64,000 nt of DNA from JALZOC01 sp035758845 (GTDB taxonomy: Bacteria > Acidobacteriota > Vicinamibacteria > Vicinamibacterales > 2-12-FULL-66-21), in assembly GCA_035758845.1 (NCBI GenBank), contig DASTVZ010000164.1, positions 6,484 to 70,483 on the forward strand. Reading direction: 5' to 3'. Below, piece by piece: positions 10,335 to 18,929 of this stretch (within the stretch, counting starts at the first letter, position 1; each line of letters begins with the position of its first letter). Both the position numbers and the translations under genes were made by a program. Under the pieces are notes generated by a model. That model did not search any database. It was not told the origin of the DNA and saw nothing but the letters and a program-made list of their open reading frames with translations.

Positions 10335-10538
10335 GAACCTCCGGCTAGGAAGGTGCAATTATGCAGCGAAATTGGAGTTGGTCCAAGCAAGCTGGGCTAT
10401 AAGTGGCTCGTTATGGACCTCTCCTGTAAGTAATAAACGACGGAAGTTCAGGAATCGCACACCCTCAGGGCCCACTTTTCATCCCAATTTGCGCGTTTTT
10501 ACACGATGAAAACCCTTGGTTGCCACCGGCGATTCCCG

Positions 10539-11729
10539 CTAATGGCCGGCGGCGTTTCCCGTGCGTGTGCCGGCCGATCCCGGCTGACCGGCGATCGAGA
10601 CCAGCGCGGCGACCGCAAGGTCGATTTCTTCAGCCGTCGTGTAGAAATGTGGCGCGATGCGAATGCCGGCGCCAGGACGGTAGTCGACGATGATGCCGTG
10701 ATCGATCAGTTGTTGGGTAACCACTGCGCCGTTTGGAACATCGATGATGACCGTTCCCCCACGTTGCCCATCGTCGTCAGGTGTATTGATGTCGAAGCCC
10801 GACTTGCGGGCGAAATCGATTAGGCGGCGCGTCTGCGTGAGCGACTTTGCGCGGATCGCGGGGACGCCAATTTCTCGGATGATTTCGTATCCGGCGCGGG
10901 CCGCGTACAAAGCGGGCACGTTTGGCGTACCGCTCTGAAAACGCTCTGGGGCTTCGGCAAAGTCCAGCGCTCCAGTTTCAAACTCGAACGGCCGAGCGTG
11001 AGCGGCCCACCCGGCGATCGCCGGCTCGATTTCACGGGCGAGATCCGGCCGCACGTATAGGTAGCCGTTGCCCGGCCCGCCGCAGAGCCACTTCACCGAT
11101 CCACCCACTGCGAACTCGACGCCAAGCGACGCGAGATCGAGCGGGATGGTGCCGGCCGCTTGATACACGTCCAGGACAACTCGCGCGCCAACCCGCTGTG
11201 CCTTCTCGGCGATTGCCGCGGCGTTCTCGATGTACGCGCTCTTGAACAGGACGAGGGAGACCACGACGAGCACCGTCCGCTCGTCGATTGCGTCGAGCAA
11301 TCGATCCAGGTTCGTGCGCATGCCGTCATCGGAGGGCACGTAAGTGATCTCCGCGCCGTAGCGTCGAAACCCTTCGAACAGGTACATGTTCGACGGGAAC
11401 TCAAGGTCGGTCATGACAATCCGCCGGCGCGGTCCGTCGTACCGATGGCACGAGGCGATGATTGCCTGTGCGACGGTGACATTCTGATGCATCGAGATCG
11501 TGCCGGGGGCGGCACCGAGGATCGGTGCCAGCAGATCGCCGGTCGTGCGGCCAATCTCCCACCAGCCTTCCTGCCACGCGCGCACGCCCCGCGTCGACCA
11601 TTCCGTCGCAAACTGCTGGAGATATTCCGCAGCGCGCCGTGGCATCGCACCAAGCGAGTGACTGACAAGGTATGTGCAGGTATCGAGGATCGGAAACTCG
11701 GCGCGCCACTTCAAGAGGGGATCAAACAT
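10539..11729 (-). CDS. Kynureninase-like PLP enzyme (aminotransferase class V fold)
   Basis: The 396-residue protein has class V aminotransferase features closest to kynureninase: an N-terminal SHSLGAMP segment, VLDVYQAAGTIPLDL for the PLP-binding aspartate region, and GGSVKWLCGGPG with the Schiff-base lysine. Kynureninase cleaves kynurenine to anthranilate and alanine; that activity is an inference here. The start at 11729 (MFDPLLKWRAEFP) is chosen because upstream in-frame codons run through a palindromic intergenic repeat and look non-coding. It follows the aldehyde dehydrogenase and box genes on the same strand, so an aromatic amino acid/anthranilate role fits. A selenocysteine lyase or other class V enzyme cannot be excluded. 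Confidence 0.7.
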   Translation of the reverse strand: MFDPLLKWRAEFPILDTCTYLVSHSLGAMPRRAAEYLQQFATEWSTRGVRAWQEGWWEIGRTTGDLLAPILGAAPGTISMHQNVTVAQAIIASCHRYDGPRRRIVMTDLEFPSNMYLFEGFRRYGAEITYVPSDDGMRTNLDRLLDAIDERTVLVVVSLVLFKSAYIENAAAIAEKAQRVGARVVLDVYQAAGTIPLDLASLGVEFAVGGSVKWLCGGPGNGYLYVRPDLAREIEPAIAGWAAHARPFEFETGALDFAEAPERFQSGTPNVPALYAARAGYEIIREIGVPAIRAKSLTQTRRLIDFARKSGFDINTPDDDGQRGGTVIIDVPNGAVVTQQLIDHGIIVDYRPGAGIRIAPHFYTTAEEIDLAVAALVSIAGQPGSAGTRTGNAAGH

Positions 11730-11752
11730 TCTGTATAAATCGGAATCCGGTG

Positions 11753-11819
11753 TCCGGGATGCGGGATCCGACACCCCGACGTTCGGCTCGAGAACTCGAG
11801 TCGGATCCCGGATCCCGGA
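11753..11819. repeat. Imperfect 20-bp inverted repeat in intergenic DNA
   Basis: Arms at 11753-11772 and 11800-11819 pair at 19 of 20 positions around a 27-base spacer. The right arm also contains three consecutive GGATCCC-type units. The element sits between the aldehyde dehydrogenase stop and the kynureninase-like start, both on the minus strand, so it would be transcribed as a hairpin between the two cistrons. Confidence 0.75.
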
Positions 11820-11842
11820 TCCCGGCACCGAGCAGCGAGCGA

Positions 11843-13285
11843 TTACATACTCAAATCCACCCACACGCTCTTCACTTGCGTGTAGTGCTCGAGCGCATGG
11901 GCACTCATCTCGCGGCCGAAGCCACTCTGTTTGTAGCCCCCGAATGGCGCCGCCGTATCGTACACGTTGTAGGTATTGATCCAGACCGTTCCGGCTTGAA
12001 GCTTCCGCGCGACGTAATGCGCCTTTTTGATATCCCGCGTCCAGACGCCGGCTGCCAGGCCGTAGCCGCTATCGTTTGCGCGAGCGATTGCTTCGTCGGT
12101 GTCTGAAAACTCGATCGACGCGAGGACAGGTCCGAAGATCTCTTCGCGGGCGATTGTCATGTCCGGGCGAACGTCCGTGAAGATTGTTGGTTGCACGAAA
12201 TAGCCCTTGCCGGTTCCGATATCGGTCCGCGCGCCGCCGGCGATCAATGTCGCCCCCTCTCGCTTGCCCAAATCGATGTAGCCGAGCACCGTATCGAGCT
12301 GCTTCTTCGAGGACAACGCCCCGAACCGGGTTTTCGGATCCATGGGATCTCCGGCGGTCATCTTCCGCGCGCGCGCGGCCAGTTTGTCGATGAACTCGGA
12401 CTTGATGGCACGATCGACCAGCAGTCGCGACCCGGCGGCGCAGACTTCTCCTTTGCCGTAAAAGATCCCGATCGTGGCTCCTCGAATCGCCGCCTCGACA
12501 TCCGCGTCGGCAAAGACGATGTTGGGCGATTTCCCTCCAAGTTCGAGAGTGATCCGCTTGAGCGTTCCCGCGGCTCCCCGCATGATGCCTTTGCCGGTGC
12601 TGGTATCGCCGGTGAACGCAATCTTGTCGATTCCCGGGTGCTCGACAATCGCCTGACCCAGTTCGGCGCCGGGCCCGGTCAGTACGTTCAAAACGCCAAC
12701 TGGCAGTCCGACTTCAACTGCGATGTCACCGAGCGCGAGCGCGGTCAAAGGTGTCTGGCTCGCTGGTTTCACGATGACGGTATTTCCGCAGGCCAGCGCC
12801 GGGGCAATCTTCCATGCGGCCAGCAGCAATGGAAAGTTCCACGGCACGATGGCCGCGACGACGCCGACCGGTTCCCGCAGTGTGTAGGTGAGATGGTTGC
12901 CCTTGACGGGAATCGTCTCTCCCATGACCTTGTCGGACCAGCCACCGTAGTACTCGAAACATTCGGCGGCGGCCGGAATCTCGATGTGCCGCGACTCGCT
13001 GATCGGCTTGCCGTTGTGAAGCGTCTCCAGCCGCGCCACTTCGTCGGCGCGCTCGAGCAGTCGCTCACCGAGTTTGCGAACGAGGCGGCCCCGCTCGCGG
13101 GCCGACATCTTTCCCCACGGTCCATCAAGCGCCGCACGCGCCGCGGTCACTGCCATATCGAGATCGGACGCGGCAGCCGACGGCACCTCGGCGATCACTT
13201 CTTCCGTCGCCGGATTGACGACCTTCATCGTCTTTCCTGACGCTGAAGGGCGCCATTCGTTGTTGATCAGGAGTTGGTGCTGCAC
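11843..13285 (-). CDS. NAD(P)-dependent aldehyde dehydrogenase
   Basis: A full-length 480-residue aldehyde dehydrogenase. It has VVAAIVPWNFPLLLA for the cofactor fold, FTGDTSTGK, the catalytic glutamate in LELGGKSPNIVFADAD and the catalytic cysteine in KGEVCAAGSRL. The C-terminal part has EEIFGPVLA and FGGYKQSGFGRE. Sequence style is that of betaine-aldehyde/phenylacetaldehyde type enzymes rather than the longer BoxD. The stop of BoxB is 2 bases upstream of this gene's ATG (13285/13288), so it is co-transcribed with boxB and boxC. In that setting it could oxidise 3,4-dehydroadipyl-CoA semialdehyde, the aldehyde produced by the box pathway, but the substrate is an inference. Confidence 0.9.
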   Translation of the reverse strand: MQHQLLINNEWRPSASGKTMKVVNPATEEVIAEVPSAAASDLDMAVTAARAALDGPWGKMSARERGRLVRKLGERLLERADEVARLETLHNGKPISESRHIEIPAAAECFEYYGGWSDKVMGETIPVKGNHLTYTLREPVGVVAAIVPWNFPLLLAAWKIAPALACGNTVIVKPASQTPLTALALGDIAVEVGLPVGVLNVLTGPGAELGQAIVEHPGIDKIAFTGDTSTGKGIMRGAAGTLKRITLELGGKSPNIVFADADVEAAIRGATIGIFYGKGEVCAAGSRLLVDRAIKSEFIDKLAARARKMTAGDPMDPKTRFGALSSKKQLDTVLGYIDLGKREGATLIAGGARTDIGTGKGYFVQPTIFTDVRPDMTIAREEIFGPVLASIEFSDTDEAIARANDSGYGLAAGVWTRDIKKAHYVARKLQAGTVWINTYNVYDTAAPFGGYKQSGFGREMSAHALEHYTQVKSVWVDLSM

Positions 13286-13287
13286 AC

Positions 13288-14706
13288 CTACGCTTCCGTC
13301 CTCACGTATTCAAAGTTGATAGGCTGGCGATTGATGCCGCGTAGCGGCGGGGCGATGTAGTTGGCGAACTTTCCGGGTTCGTAGACCGGGCGATCCATGA
13401 TGCTGAGGAGGTAGTCACGATCCGGTGTCGAAGGCAGCCATTCGTGCCTGCGGCGCGTCCATTCCTCCATTGACAGCGGCGCACCCTGCGGATCGTAGTA
13501 GACGGACGAAAACATGCCGATGCCCCGATTGAACTTGCGATCGGGAAGCCGGAGACGGTCGGACATGCCGTGGCGTTCGAAGATCTTGTTCCAACGTTGC
13601 ACGCCGGCTTCGCAGTCGCCGACATACCAATCACGCAGCACTTCGTTCATCGCGGTGCGCATGGGGACGGCCTTCCGCTCGAGACCACCGTTCGACGGCA
13701 ACTCGAGCTCGTAAAACGAATCGAGCGCCTGATGATCGTTCCACTTTTCCTCCTGCGCCCGCCCCTTGAGCCCGTTACTGAAGTACGATGCCGCATTCGT
13801 GGAAATCTCGTTGCCGTGCAGATCGAGGCTCAGGCTGAACCACAGGTTGATGAATTTCTGGATGGTGGGAACATCGATGCCCCCGAGTTTGCGGACATCC
13901 TCGGAATAGCCAGCGCCCTTCATTAGCTGACATGTTCTTTCGACGATCCGCGCAACGCCGGTTTCGCCGACGAACATGTGATGGGCCTCCTCGGTGAGCA
14001 TGAATCGCGTCGTCCGGGATAACGGATCGAGCGAGCTCTCGGAGAGCGACAGCAATTGCGACTTCCCGTCGCGATCGGTGAACATCGTAAACATGAAGAA
14101 ATCGAGCCAGTTCTCGATTGGTTCGTTGAACGCATCGAGAATGCGTGGCTTGTCGCGATTTCCGCTCTGACGAGACAGGAGCTCCTCTGCTTCGTCGCGG
14201 CCATCGCGACCGAAGTAGGAATGGAGTAGATAGACCATCGCCCAGAGATGGCGGCCTTCCTCGACGTTCACCTGAAACAGGTTCCTGAGATCGTACAAAC
14301 TCGGGCACCGCTGGCCGAGCCATCGCTGCTGCTCGACGCTCGCGGGCTCGGTATCGCCCTGCGTCACGATCAGGCGGCGAAGCTGATTGCGGAATTCACC
14401 CGGCACTTCCTGCCACACTGGCTGACCGGCAAAGTCCCCGAATCCAATGCGCCGATCGTGAACCGGATCGGCGAGAAAAATGCCCCACCGATATTCTGGA
14501 AGCTTCACGTACTCGAAGTGCGCCCATCCAGATGGGTCGACACTCACTGCCGTCCGAACATAGACCTGGTGGTAGTCCTGGAATCCTTGCGGGCCCATGT
14601 CCTTCCACCATTGGATGTACTTGGGCTGCCAGTGTTCGAGTGCGCGTTGCAGGCGCTTATTGCTCGATAAACCAACGTTGTTGGGAATCTTCTCGGCGGA
14701 AATCAT
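13288..14706 (-). CDS. boxB: Benzoyl-CoA 2,3-epoxidase subunit BoxB
   Basis: The 472-residue protein matches BoxB throughout: N-terminal SSNKRLQRALEHWQPKYI, QDYHQVYVRTA, and the diiron ligands in a four-helix core including EEGRHLWAM and EEAHHMFVGETGV. BoxB is the oxygenase component that epoxidises benzoyl-CoA in aerobic benzoate degradation, normally reduced by BoxA. The gene follows boxC on the same strand across a hairpin-forming spacer and is followed after 2 bases by an aldehyde dehydrogenase. No BoxA reductase or benzoate-CoA ligase is in the window. Length and motifs are normal, so function is assigned with confidence. Confidence 0.93.
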   Translation of the reverse strand: MISAEKIPNNVGLSSNKRLQRALEHWQPKYIQWWKDMGPQGFQDYHQVYVRTAVSVDPSGWAHFEYVKLPEYRWGIFLADPVHDRRIGFGDFAGQPVWQEVPGEFRNQLRRLIVTQGDTEPASVEQQRWLGQRCPSLYDLRNLFQVNVEEGRHLWAMVYLLHSYFGRDGRDEAEELLSRQSGNRDKPRILDAFNEPIENWLDFFMFTMFTDRDGKSQLLSLSESSLDPLSRTTRFMLTEEAHHMFVGETGVARIVERTCQLMKGAGYSEDVRKLGGIDVPTIQKFINLWFSLSLDLHGNEISTNAASYFSNGLKGRAQEEKWNDHQALDSFYELELPSNGGLERKAVPMRTAMNEVLRDWYVGDCEAGVQRWNKIFERHGMSDRLRLPDRKFNRGIGMFSSVYYDPQGAPLSMEEWTRRRHEWLPSTPDRDYLLSIMDRPVYEPGKFANYIAPPLRGINRQPINFEYVRTEA

Positions 14707-14715
14707 CGGGATATT

Positions 14716-14802
14716 CCTGAAATTGCTGATTTCTGATTGCTGATTGTTGATTGAAATGCCCGTACAATCCGCAATCGAAAATCAGCAATCATCATTTTCA
14801 GG
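14716..14802. repeat. Long imperfect inverted repeat between boxC and boxB
   Basis: Arms at about 14716-14746 and 14772-14802 match at 25 of 31 positions (both begin CCTGAAA when read inward), with a perfect 12-bp core tgattgctgatt / aatcagcaatca at 14734-14745 and 14780-14791. The distal arm overlaps the boxC stop codon, so the boxC-boxB mRNA would carry a hairpin immediately after the boxC stop. AT-rich compared with its neighbours. Confidence 0.7.
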
Positions 14803-16456
14803 TTCTCTTAAAATCAAACTCCGGCCGTGCCTGTGTGCCATACGCGGTCAACGCGCCCTTCTCACCCACCGCATTCGGTCGTTGGAAGATCCAGTTCTGC
14901 CACGCCGTCAGACGGCCGAAGATTTTTGTTTCCATCGTTTCAGGACCCGCGAACCGAAGATTCGCTTCCATCCCGGTCAATGCGTCCGGCGACAGGGCTG
15001 CTCGACCCTCAATCGCGAGCCTGACTTCATCGTCCCAGTCGAGCTCGTCTGGCGCGAACGACACCAGCCCGGCGTCATGCGCACCGCGTGGATCGAATGG
15101 TTCCTGCTCGGAGAGGACTTCCAGTACGCGTTCTGGTTCTGCAAGGAACCGGGTTTCCAGCCGTGTGAGGCCGTTGCTCATCTTGAGCGGCCCCGCGTTC
15201 ATCGCCGACAGCGCGATGCTGTTCGGACGATCCGGATCATCGAGCATGTACGACCGATCGGCGGCGAGCGCCAGCTCGAACAGAGTGCCGGAAAATGCGC
15301 TGCCAGGCTCGATGAGCGCAAAGAAGCTCCGCGCGGTCAGGTCCATCCGCTTGAGCGTCCGCTTAATCAACAGCGTGATCTCTCGCACGAGCCAATGGTT
15401 CGCGTGTTCGGTCAACGTCCGATCGACTGCGAGGACCTGAGCCGGATCCCCCTCAGTTTTTACGACGACGGTTCCGATCAACGGCTCGTTGATTCTCAGT
15501 CGAAGCAGCGCGTCGTCCAGCTCACGAAATGCACGGAGCGGCCAGAATCGATCGCCGGCGGCCACGATCTCGTTCGCTGTCGTTGGTTCCGGTCCTTCCG
15601 GCGCGCGAACCGTCAAGGTCGCAACGCGACGCTGGCGATCGAGGTCGAGCCGCACGCTCGAATAGTGCACGGCATCGTCTGCAACCTTCGGCGCGACAGG
15701 CCCGAGCTGCACACCCGCTCCGGTGGCCGGGCGATCGGAGAGCCGTGCGAGTTCCTCCGCACGGCGGGCGACTCTCTCTTTGAACTGGCTGGTCGGGTAC
15801 ACGGCGTCGACGAGCCGCCATTCGACGGCGCGCTTCCCTTTGATGCCTTCGGCAACGGTACCGAACACGTCGGCAAGGTCGCGACGGACCTTGCGCTTGT
15901 CCACGACCCGGGTCAAACCGCCGGTGCCGGGAAGCACACCGAGGAGCGGAGTCTCCGGAAGGCTGACCGCGGAGTTGCCATCGTCGACGAGGACGATTTC
16001 GTCACATGCCAGCGCCAGCTCGTACCCTCCTCCGGCACAGATGCCGTTGAGTGCGGCGAGAAACTTGATTCCGGAGTTCTGGGACGCGTCTTCGATCGCC
16101 AGCCTGGTTTCGTTGGTGAATTTACAGAAGTTCACCTTTGCTGCGTGCGAAGAGCCGCGAAGCATGAAGATATTCGCGCCGGCACAGAACACTCGTTCTT
16201 TGAGGCTGGTGACGACAACGGCGTGCACCTCGGGATGTTCAAAGCGAAGGCGCTGAACCGCATCGGCAAGCTCGATATCGACGCCGAGATCGTACGAGTT
16301 GAGCTTGAGCCGGTAATCCGACGACAGACCGCCATCTTCCTGGACGTCCATCGACAGCGTCGCAACGGAACCGTCGACGTTGAGCTTCCAGTGACGATAA
16401 TGACCAGGTGAGGTGTCGAAGGAGAGCCGCGAGCCTGGCGTGATTGCGGTGTCCAT
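14798..16456 (-). CDS. boxC: Benzoyl-CoA-dihydrodiol lyase BoxC
   Basis: A 552-residue protein of the two-domain crotonase type typical of BoxC. The N-terminal half contains VFCAGANIFML and GICAGGGYELALACDE, the oxyanion-hole regions of the enoyl-CoA hydratase family, and PLLGVLPGTGGLTRV. The C-terminal half has a second, degenerate crotonase domain. BoxC opens and cleaves 2,3-epoxybenzoyl-CoA to 3,4-dehydroadipyl-CoA semialdehyde and formate. It is the first gene of the minus-strand boxC-boxB-aldehyde dehydrogenase-kynureninase-like group. ATG at 16456 is chosen over the preceding GTG. Confidence 0.92.
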   Translation of the reverse strand: MDTAITPGSRLSFDTSPGHYRHWKLNVDGSVATLSMDVQEDGGLSSDYRLKLNSYDLGVDIELADAVQRLRFEHPEVHAVVVTSLKERVFCAGANIFMLRGSSHAAKVNFCKFTNETRLAIEDASQNSGIKFLAALNGICAGGGYELALACDEIVLVDDGNSAVSLPETPLLGVLPGTGGLTRVVDKRKVRRDLADVFGTVAEGIKGKRAVEWRLVDAVYPTSQFKERVARRAEELARLSDRPATGAGVQLGPVAPKVADDAVHYSSVRLDLDRQRRVATLTVRAPEGPEPTTANEIVAAGDRFWPLRAFRELDDALLRLRINEPLIGTVVVKTEGDPAQVLAVDRTLTEHANHWLVREITLLIKRTLKRMDLTARSFFALIEPGSAFSGTLFELALAADRSYMLDDPDRPNSIALSAMNAGPLKMSNGLTRLETRFLAEPERVLEVLSEQEPFDPRGAHDAGLVSFAPDELDWDDEVRLAIEGRAALSPDALTGMEANLRFAGPETMETKIFGRLTAWQNWIFQRPNAVGEKGALTAYGTQARPEFDFKRT

Positions 16457-16511
16457 CACGCCAAGCGTACTTGCGCAGTCTTAGGGCTGTCAAAGACAGC
16501 GCCAATTCACA

Positions 16512-16718
16512 TTAATACTCGTCCTCGTTTCCCCACCATGACTCGGCCGTTGACGCGGCGGTCGGGCTCGACCACTGAGTGCCGGAGGTCGACAGTCGAT
16601 TCTGAATCTGCGCGCGCAGCCACCCGATCGCGTCCGGTTCAGCCTCGCGCAGCGCCTTCCAATCCGCCTCGGGGAGCACGAGAGTCAAGGTTCGTGTCGG
16701 ATTCGACTCAGGATTCAT
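16512..16718 (-). CDS. Small hypothetical protein upstream of boxC
   Basis: A 68-residue protein starting MNPESNPTRTLTLVLPEADW, predicted soluble with a central helix (ADWKALREAEPDAIGWLRAQIQ) and an acidic C-terminus (WWGNEDEY). No signal peptide or known motif. ATG at 16718 is chosen; an in-frame extension to 16811 has no ribosome site and reads unlike protein. It lies 55 bases upstream of boxC on the same strand and could be co-transcribed. I do not recognise the family. Confidence 0.45.
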   Translation of the reverse strand: MNPESNPTRTLTLVLPEADWKALREAEPDAIGWLRAQIQNRLSTSGTQWSSPTAASTAESWWGNEDEY

Positions 16719-16841
16719 GATGCTTGCATCATAGGAAACCAGCGTGCCAGATGTCGCGCATAACTTTCTGATGGAATCGATGCCGGCGACACATGAACCA
16801 TCCCATCTCATTCACGCATGGGATTCATGCATTCCGCACAT

Positions 16842-16892
16842 CGTAAGAGGTGGCTGGCACCTTTCCGGGAAAGGTGCCAGCCACCTTTTACG
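16842..16892. repeat. Perfect 19-bp palindrome with one-base centre (REP/RAYT-like element)
   Basis: Positions 16848-16866 and 16868-16886 are exact inverse complements around a single G; with one mismatch the arms extend to 16842-16892. The core reads AGGTGGCTGGCACCTTTCC. Extragenic palindromes of this kind are typical of REP elements mobilised by REP-associated tyrosine transposases. It lies between the stop of the hydrolase gene and the small gene upstream of boxC and would also form a strong RNA hairpin, though no U-tract follows. Confidence 0.9.
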
Positions 16893-16894
16893 CT

Positions 16895-17602
16895 TTACTG
16901 TGCGGTTTCGCCGGGTTTTAGCGTCAGAACGTCGACCCCGTGCGGCTCGACCAGTCGCTTGAGCTGATCCGGCGTTCCGGTCAGCACGGGGAATGTGCCG
17001 TAGTGCATCGGCACGATTTGGCGGACGCCGAGGAGTCGTGACGCGACGGCTGCACCAACCGGGCTCATCGTGAAGTGATCGCCGATCGGCAGAAACGCGA
17101 TTCTGGGCGAGTGCATTTCAGCGATCAGACGCATATCCCCAAAGACGTCGGTGTCGCCGGCAAAATAGAACGCCTGCTCGTCCTCCATCCGCACGACGAA
17201 TCCCGCGGGTTGCCCGAGATAAACCGTCGTTTCGTTCTCGACGACGCTGCTCGAATGGATCGCCGGCACCATTGAGATCTCGAGGCCGGAGACCCGCAGC
17301 GTGCCGCCAATGCCCATGCCCTGGACGTTCGAGAGACCTTTGCGCTCCAGCCAGAGCGCCAGTTCGTACACCGCGACAATCGGCGCGTTGGTTGCGCGCG
17401 ATACTGCCGGCACATCGCTGGTGTGATCCGAGTGCCCGTGCGACACGAGAATGACGTCGGCGGCCGTGATTTTCTTCATGTTCGCCGGACACATTGGATT
17501 CTGCTCGAGAAATGGATCGGTGACGATTCGCTTCCCGCCCGGCGTCGTAATAACGAATGTCGAGTGCCCGTACCACGTAATCGCCAGCTTCTGCATCTTC
17601 AT
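16895..17602 (-). CDS. Metal-dependent hydrolase, metallo-beta-lactamase fold (UPF0173 type)
   Basis: A 235-residue metallo-beta-lactamase-fold protein. It begins KLAITWYGHSTFVI and carries the metal-binding motif SHGHSDH near residue 60, FAGDTDVF near residue 145 and a late histidine in PMHYGTFPVL. These features match the UPF0173 (YtkL-like) hydrolases, cytoplasmic and of uncertain substrate. Start at 17602 (MKMQKL) is chosen because upstream codons do not look like this family. It is followed by a strong palindrome and is not obviously part of an operon. Confidence 0.85.
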   Translation of the reverse strand: MKMQKLAITWYGHSTFVITTPGGKRIVTDPFLEQNPMCPANMKKITAADVILVSHGHSDHTSDVPAVSRATNAPIVAVYELALWLERKGLSNVQGMGIGGTLRVSGLEISMVPAIHSSSVVENETTVYLGQPAGFVVRMEDEQAFYFAGDTDVFGDMRLIAEMHSPRIAFLPIGDHFTMSPVGAAVASRLLGVRQIVPMHYGTFPVLTGTPDQLKRLVEPHGVDVLTLKPGETAQ

Positions 17603-17683
17603 GCGCCTATTCTGTGATCGCCGGGGGTGGTTCGACAACCGGGGGCGCGGAGTGCTTTCGCGCCTTACCGCTCTCGCAACGAC

Positions 17684-17921
17684 GCCGTCAACCTCGAGGA
17701 TTGCTCTGGATGCGGTCTGAGCGGATGGGGAGGCAGGACAACGGCTACGGAGCGAACGTCCTCGGACCGCCTGTGTACTTTACAGCTCCGGCGATCACAC
17801 GATCCGAATTCAAACACGCGAGGACGGGTTATCGATCGATCAGATTGTGCTGTCGCCGGTGAACTACGCCGCAGTCGCGCCGGGAGCGATGAAGAACGAT
17901 ACGACGATTTTGTCGAAGTAG
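17684..17921 (+). pseudogene. Decayed C-terminal carbohydrate-binding-like domain with two frameshifts
   Basis: Homologous text runs through all three plus frames in order: VNLEDCSGCGLSGWG from about 17687, then RQDNGYGANVLGPPVYF from about 17731, then GDHTIRIQTREDGLSIDQI from about 17793, ending KNDTTILSK and a TAG at 17919-17921. Read together these make one continuous module of the galactose-binding/CBM6-like type that ends many large secreted proteins, with two frameshifts. The N-terminal bulk of the parent gene is missing. It lies between the minus-strand hydrolase and lipA. Confidence 0.75.
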
Positions 17922-17978
17922 ATGATGCCTCAAGGCTCAAGCTTCCGGCCTACGCCCTGAGCACTGAGCCGTGAGCCG

Positions 17979-17984
17979 TATAAT
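17979..17984 (+). promoter_or_regulatory. Candidate -10 box for lipA
   Basis: A perfect TATAAT nine bases before the lipA ATG, with GAGG just upstream of the ATG. The implied start of transcription almost coincides with the start codon, so either the mRNA is leaderless or the hexamer is fortuitous. The -35 region is poor. Confidence 0.3.
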
Positions 17985-17992
17985 AGAGGTTC

Positions 17993-18916
17993 ATGCAGGT
18001 TATCCCTGTGAACCTCATTCGCGGCCGGAGGAAGCGCGCTGACGAACTTCCGCGCATTCCGAAACCCGACTGGCTCAAGGTGCGTGCGCCCGGGTCGGAA
18101 AACTACCACCGTCTCAAGGGATTGATGCGGACACTCGGTCTCCATACCGTCTGCGAGGAGGCGAACTGTCCGAACATTGGCGAGTGCTGGCATCACGGCA
18201 CGGCGACCTTCATGATCCTCGGCGACACGTGTACGAGGTCCTGCGGTTACTGCAACGTGATTCACGGTTCTCCAGCCCCACCCGATCCGCACGAACCCGC
18301 GCACGTCGCCAGCGCGATCGAAGCGATGGCCCTCGCGCACGTTGTCATCACGTCGGTCGATCGCGACGATCTCCCCGACTATGGTGCGGGTCATTTTGCA
18401 CGGACGATCGCGGAAACACGGGCGCGAATCCCGGATTGCCGCGTCGAGGTGTTGATCCCCGACTTTCAGGGGGATGAGGCCGCGCTGCGCATCGTCCTTG
18501 ATGCCGGCCCCGACATCCTGAATCACAATATCGAGACAGTACCGCGGATGTATCGCCTGGCACGTCCCGGCGGACGTTACGATCGCGCGCTCGAGTTGCT
18601 CGATCGATCGCGCGGTTACGCTCCTGGCATTCCGACCAAGTCCGGCATCATGGTTGGCCTCGGCGAAGAATGGGACGAAGTCGTGTCGACGCTTGGCGAT
18701 CTCCGTGAGGCTGGCTGTCAGATCGTGACCATCGGTCAGTATCTTCGTCCATCGATTGCGAATCTTCCGATGTCGCGCTACTACACGCCGGCGGAGTTCG
18801 CGGAATTGAAGCGTATCGGACTCGACCTGGGCTTCGGCCACGTGGAATCCGGCCCTCTCGTGCGGTCGTCGTACCATGCGCACGAGCAGGTGCAATCGCT
18901 CGCCGCCGCCCGTTAG
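17993..18916 (+). CDS. lipA: Lipoyl synthase
   Basis: A 307-residue LipA. It has the auxiliary cluster motif CEEANCPNIGEC (CX4CX5C), the radical SAM motif CTRSCGYC (CX3CX2C) and the C-terminal RSSYHA that completes the auxiliary cluster site. LipA inserts two sulfurs into protein-bound octanoyl groups to form lipoyl cofactors. The lipoyl-dependent pyruvate dehydrogenase genes lie 12 kb away in the same window. No lipB is adjacent. Length and motifs are complete. Confidence 0.97.
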   Translation: MQVIPVNLIRGRRKRADELPRIPKPDWLKVRAPGSENYHRLKGLMRTLGLHTVCEEANCPNIGECWHHGTATFMILGDTCTRSCGYCNVIHGSPAPPDPHEPAHVASAIEAMALAHVVITSVDRDDLPDYGAGHFARTIAETRARIPDCRVEVLIPDFQGDEAALRIVLDAGPDILNHNIETVPRMYRLARPGGRYDRALELLDRSRGYAPGIPTKSGIMVGLGEEWDEVVSTLGDLREAGCQIVTIGQYLRPSIANLPMSRYYTPAEFAELKRIGLDLGFGHVESGPLVRSSYHAHEQVQSLAAAR

Positions 18917-18929
18917 AATCATCCGCCGG

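Noticed and set aside
14744..16411. Plus-strand frame of 555 residues opposite boxC
   Set aside because: Shadow of boxC; composition rich in Arg/His/Gln and no motif.
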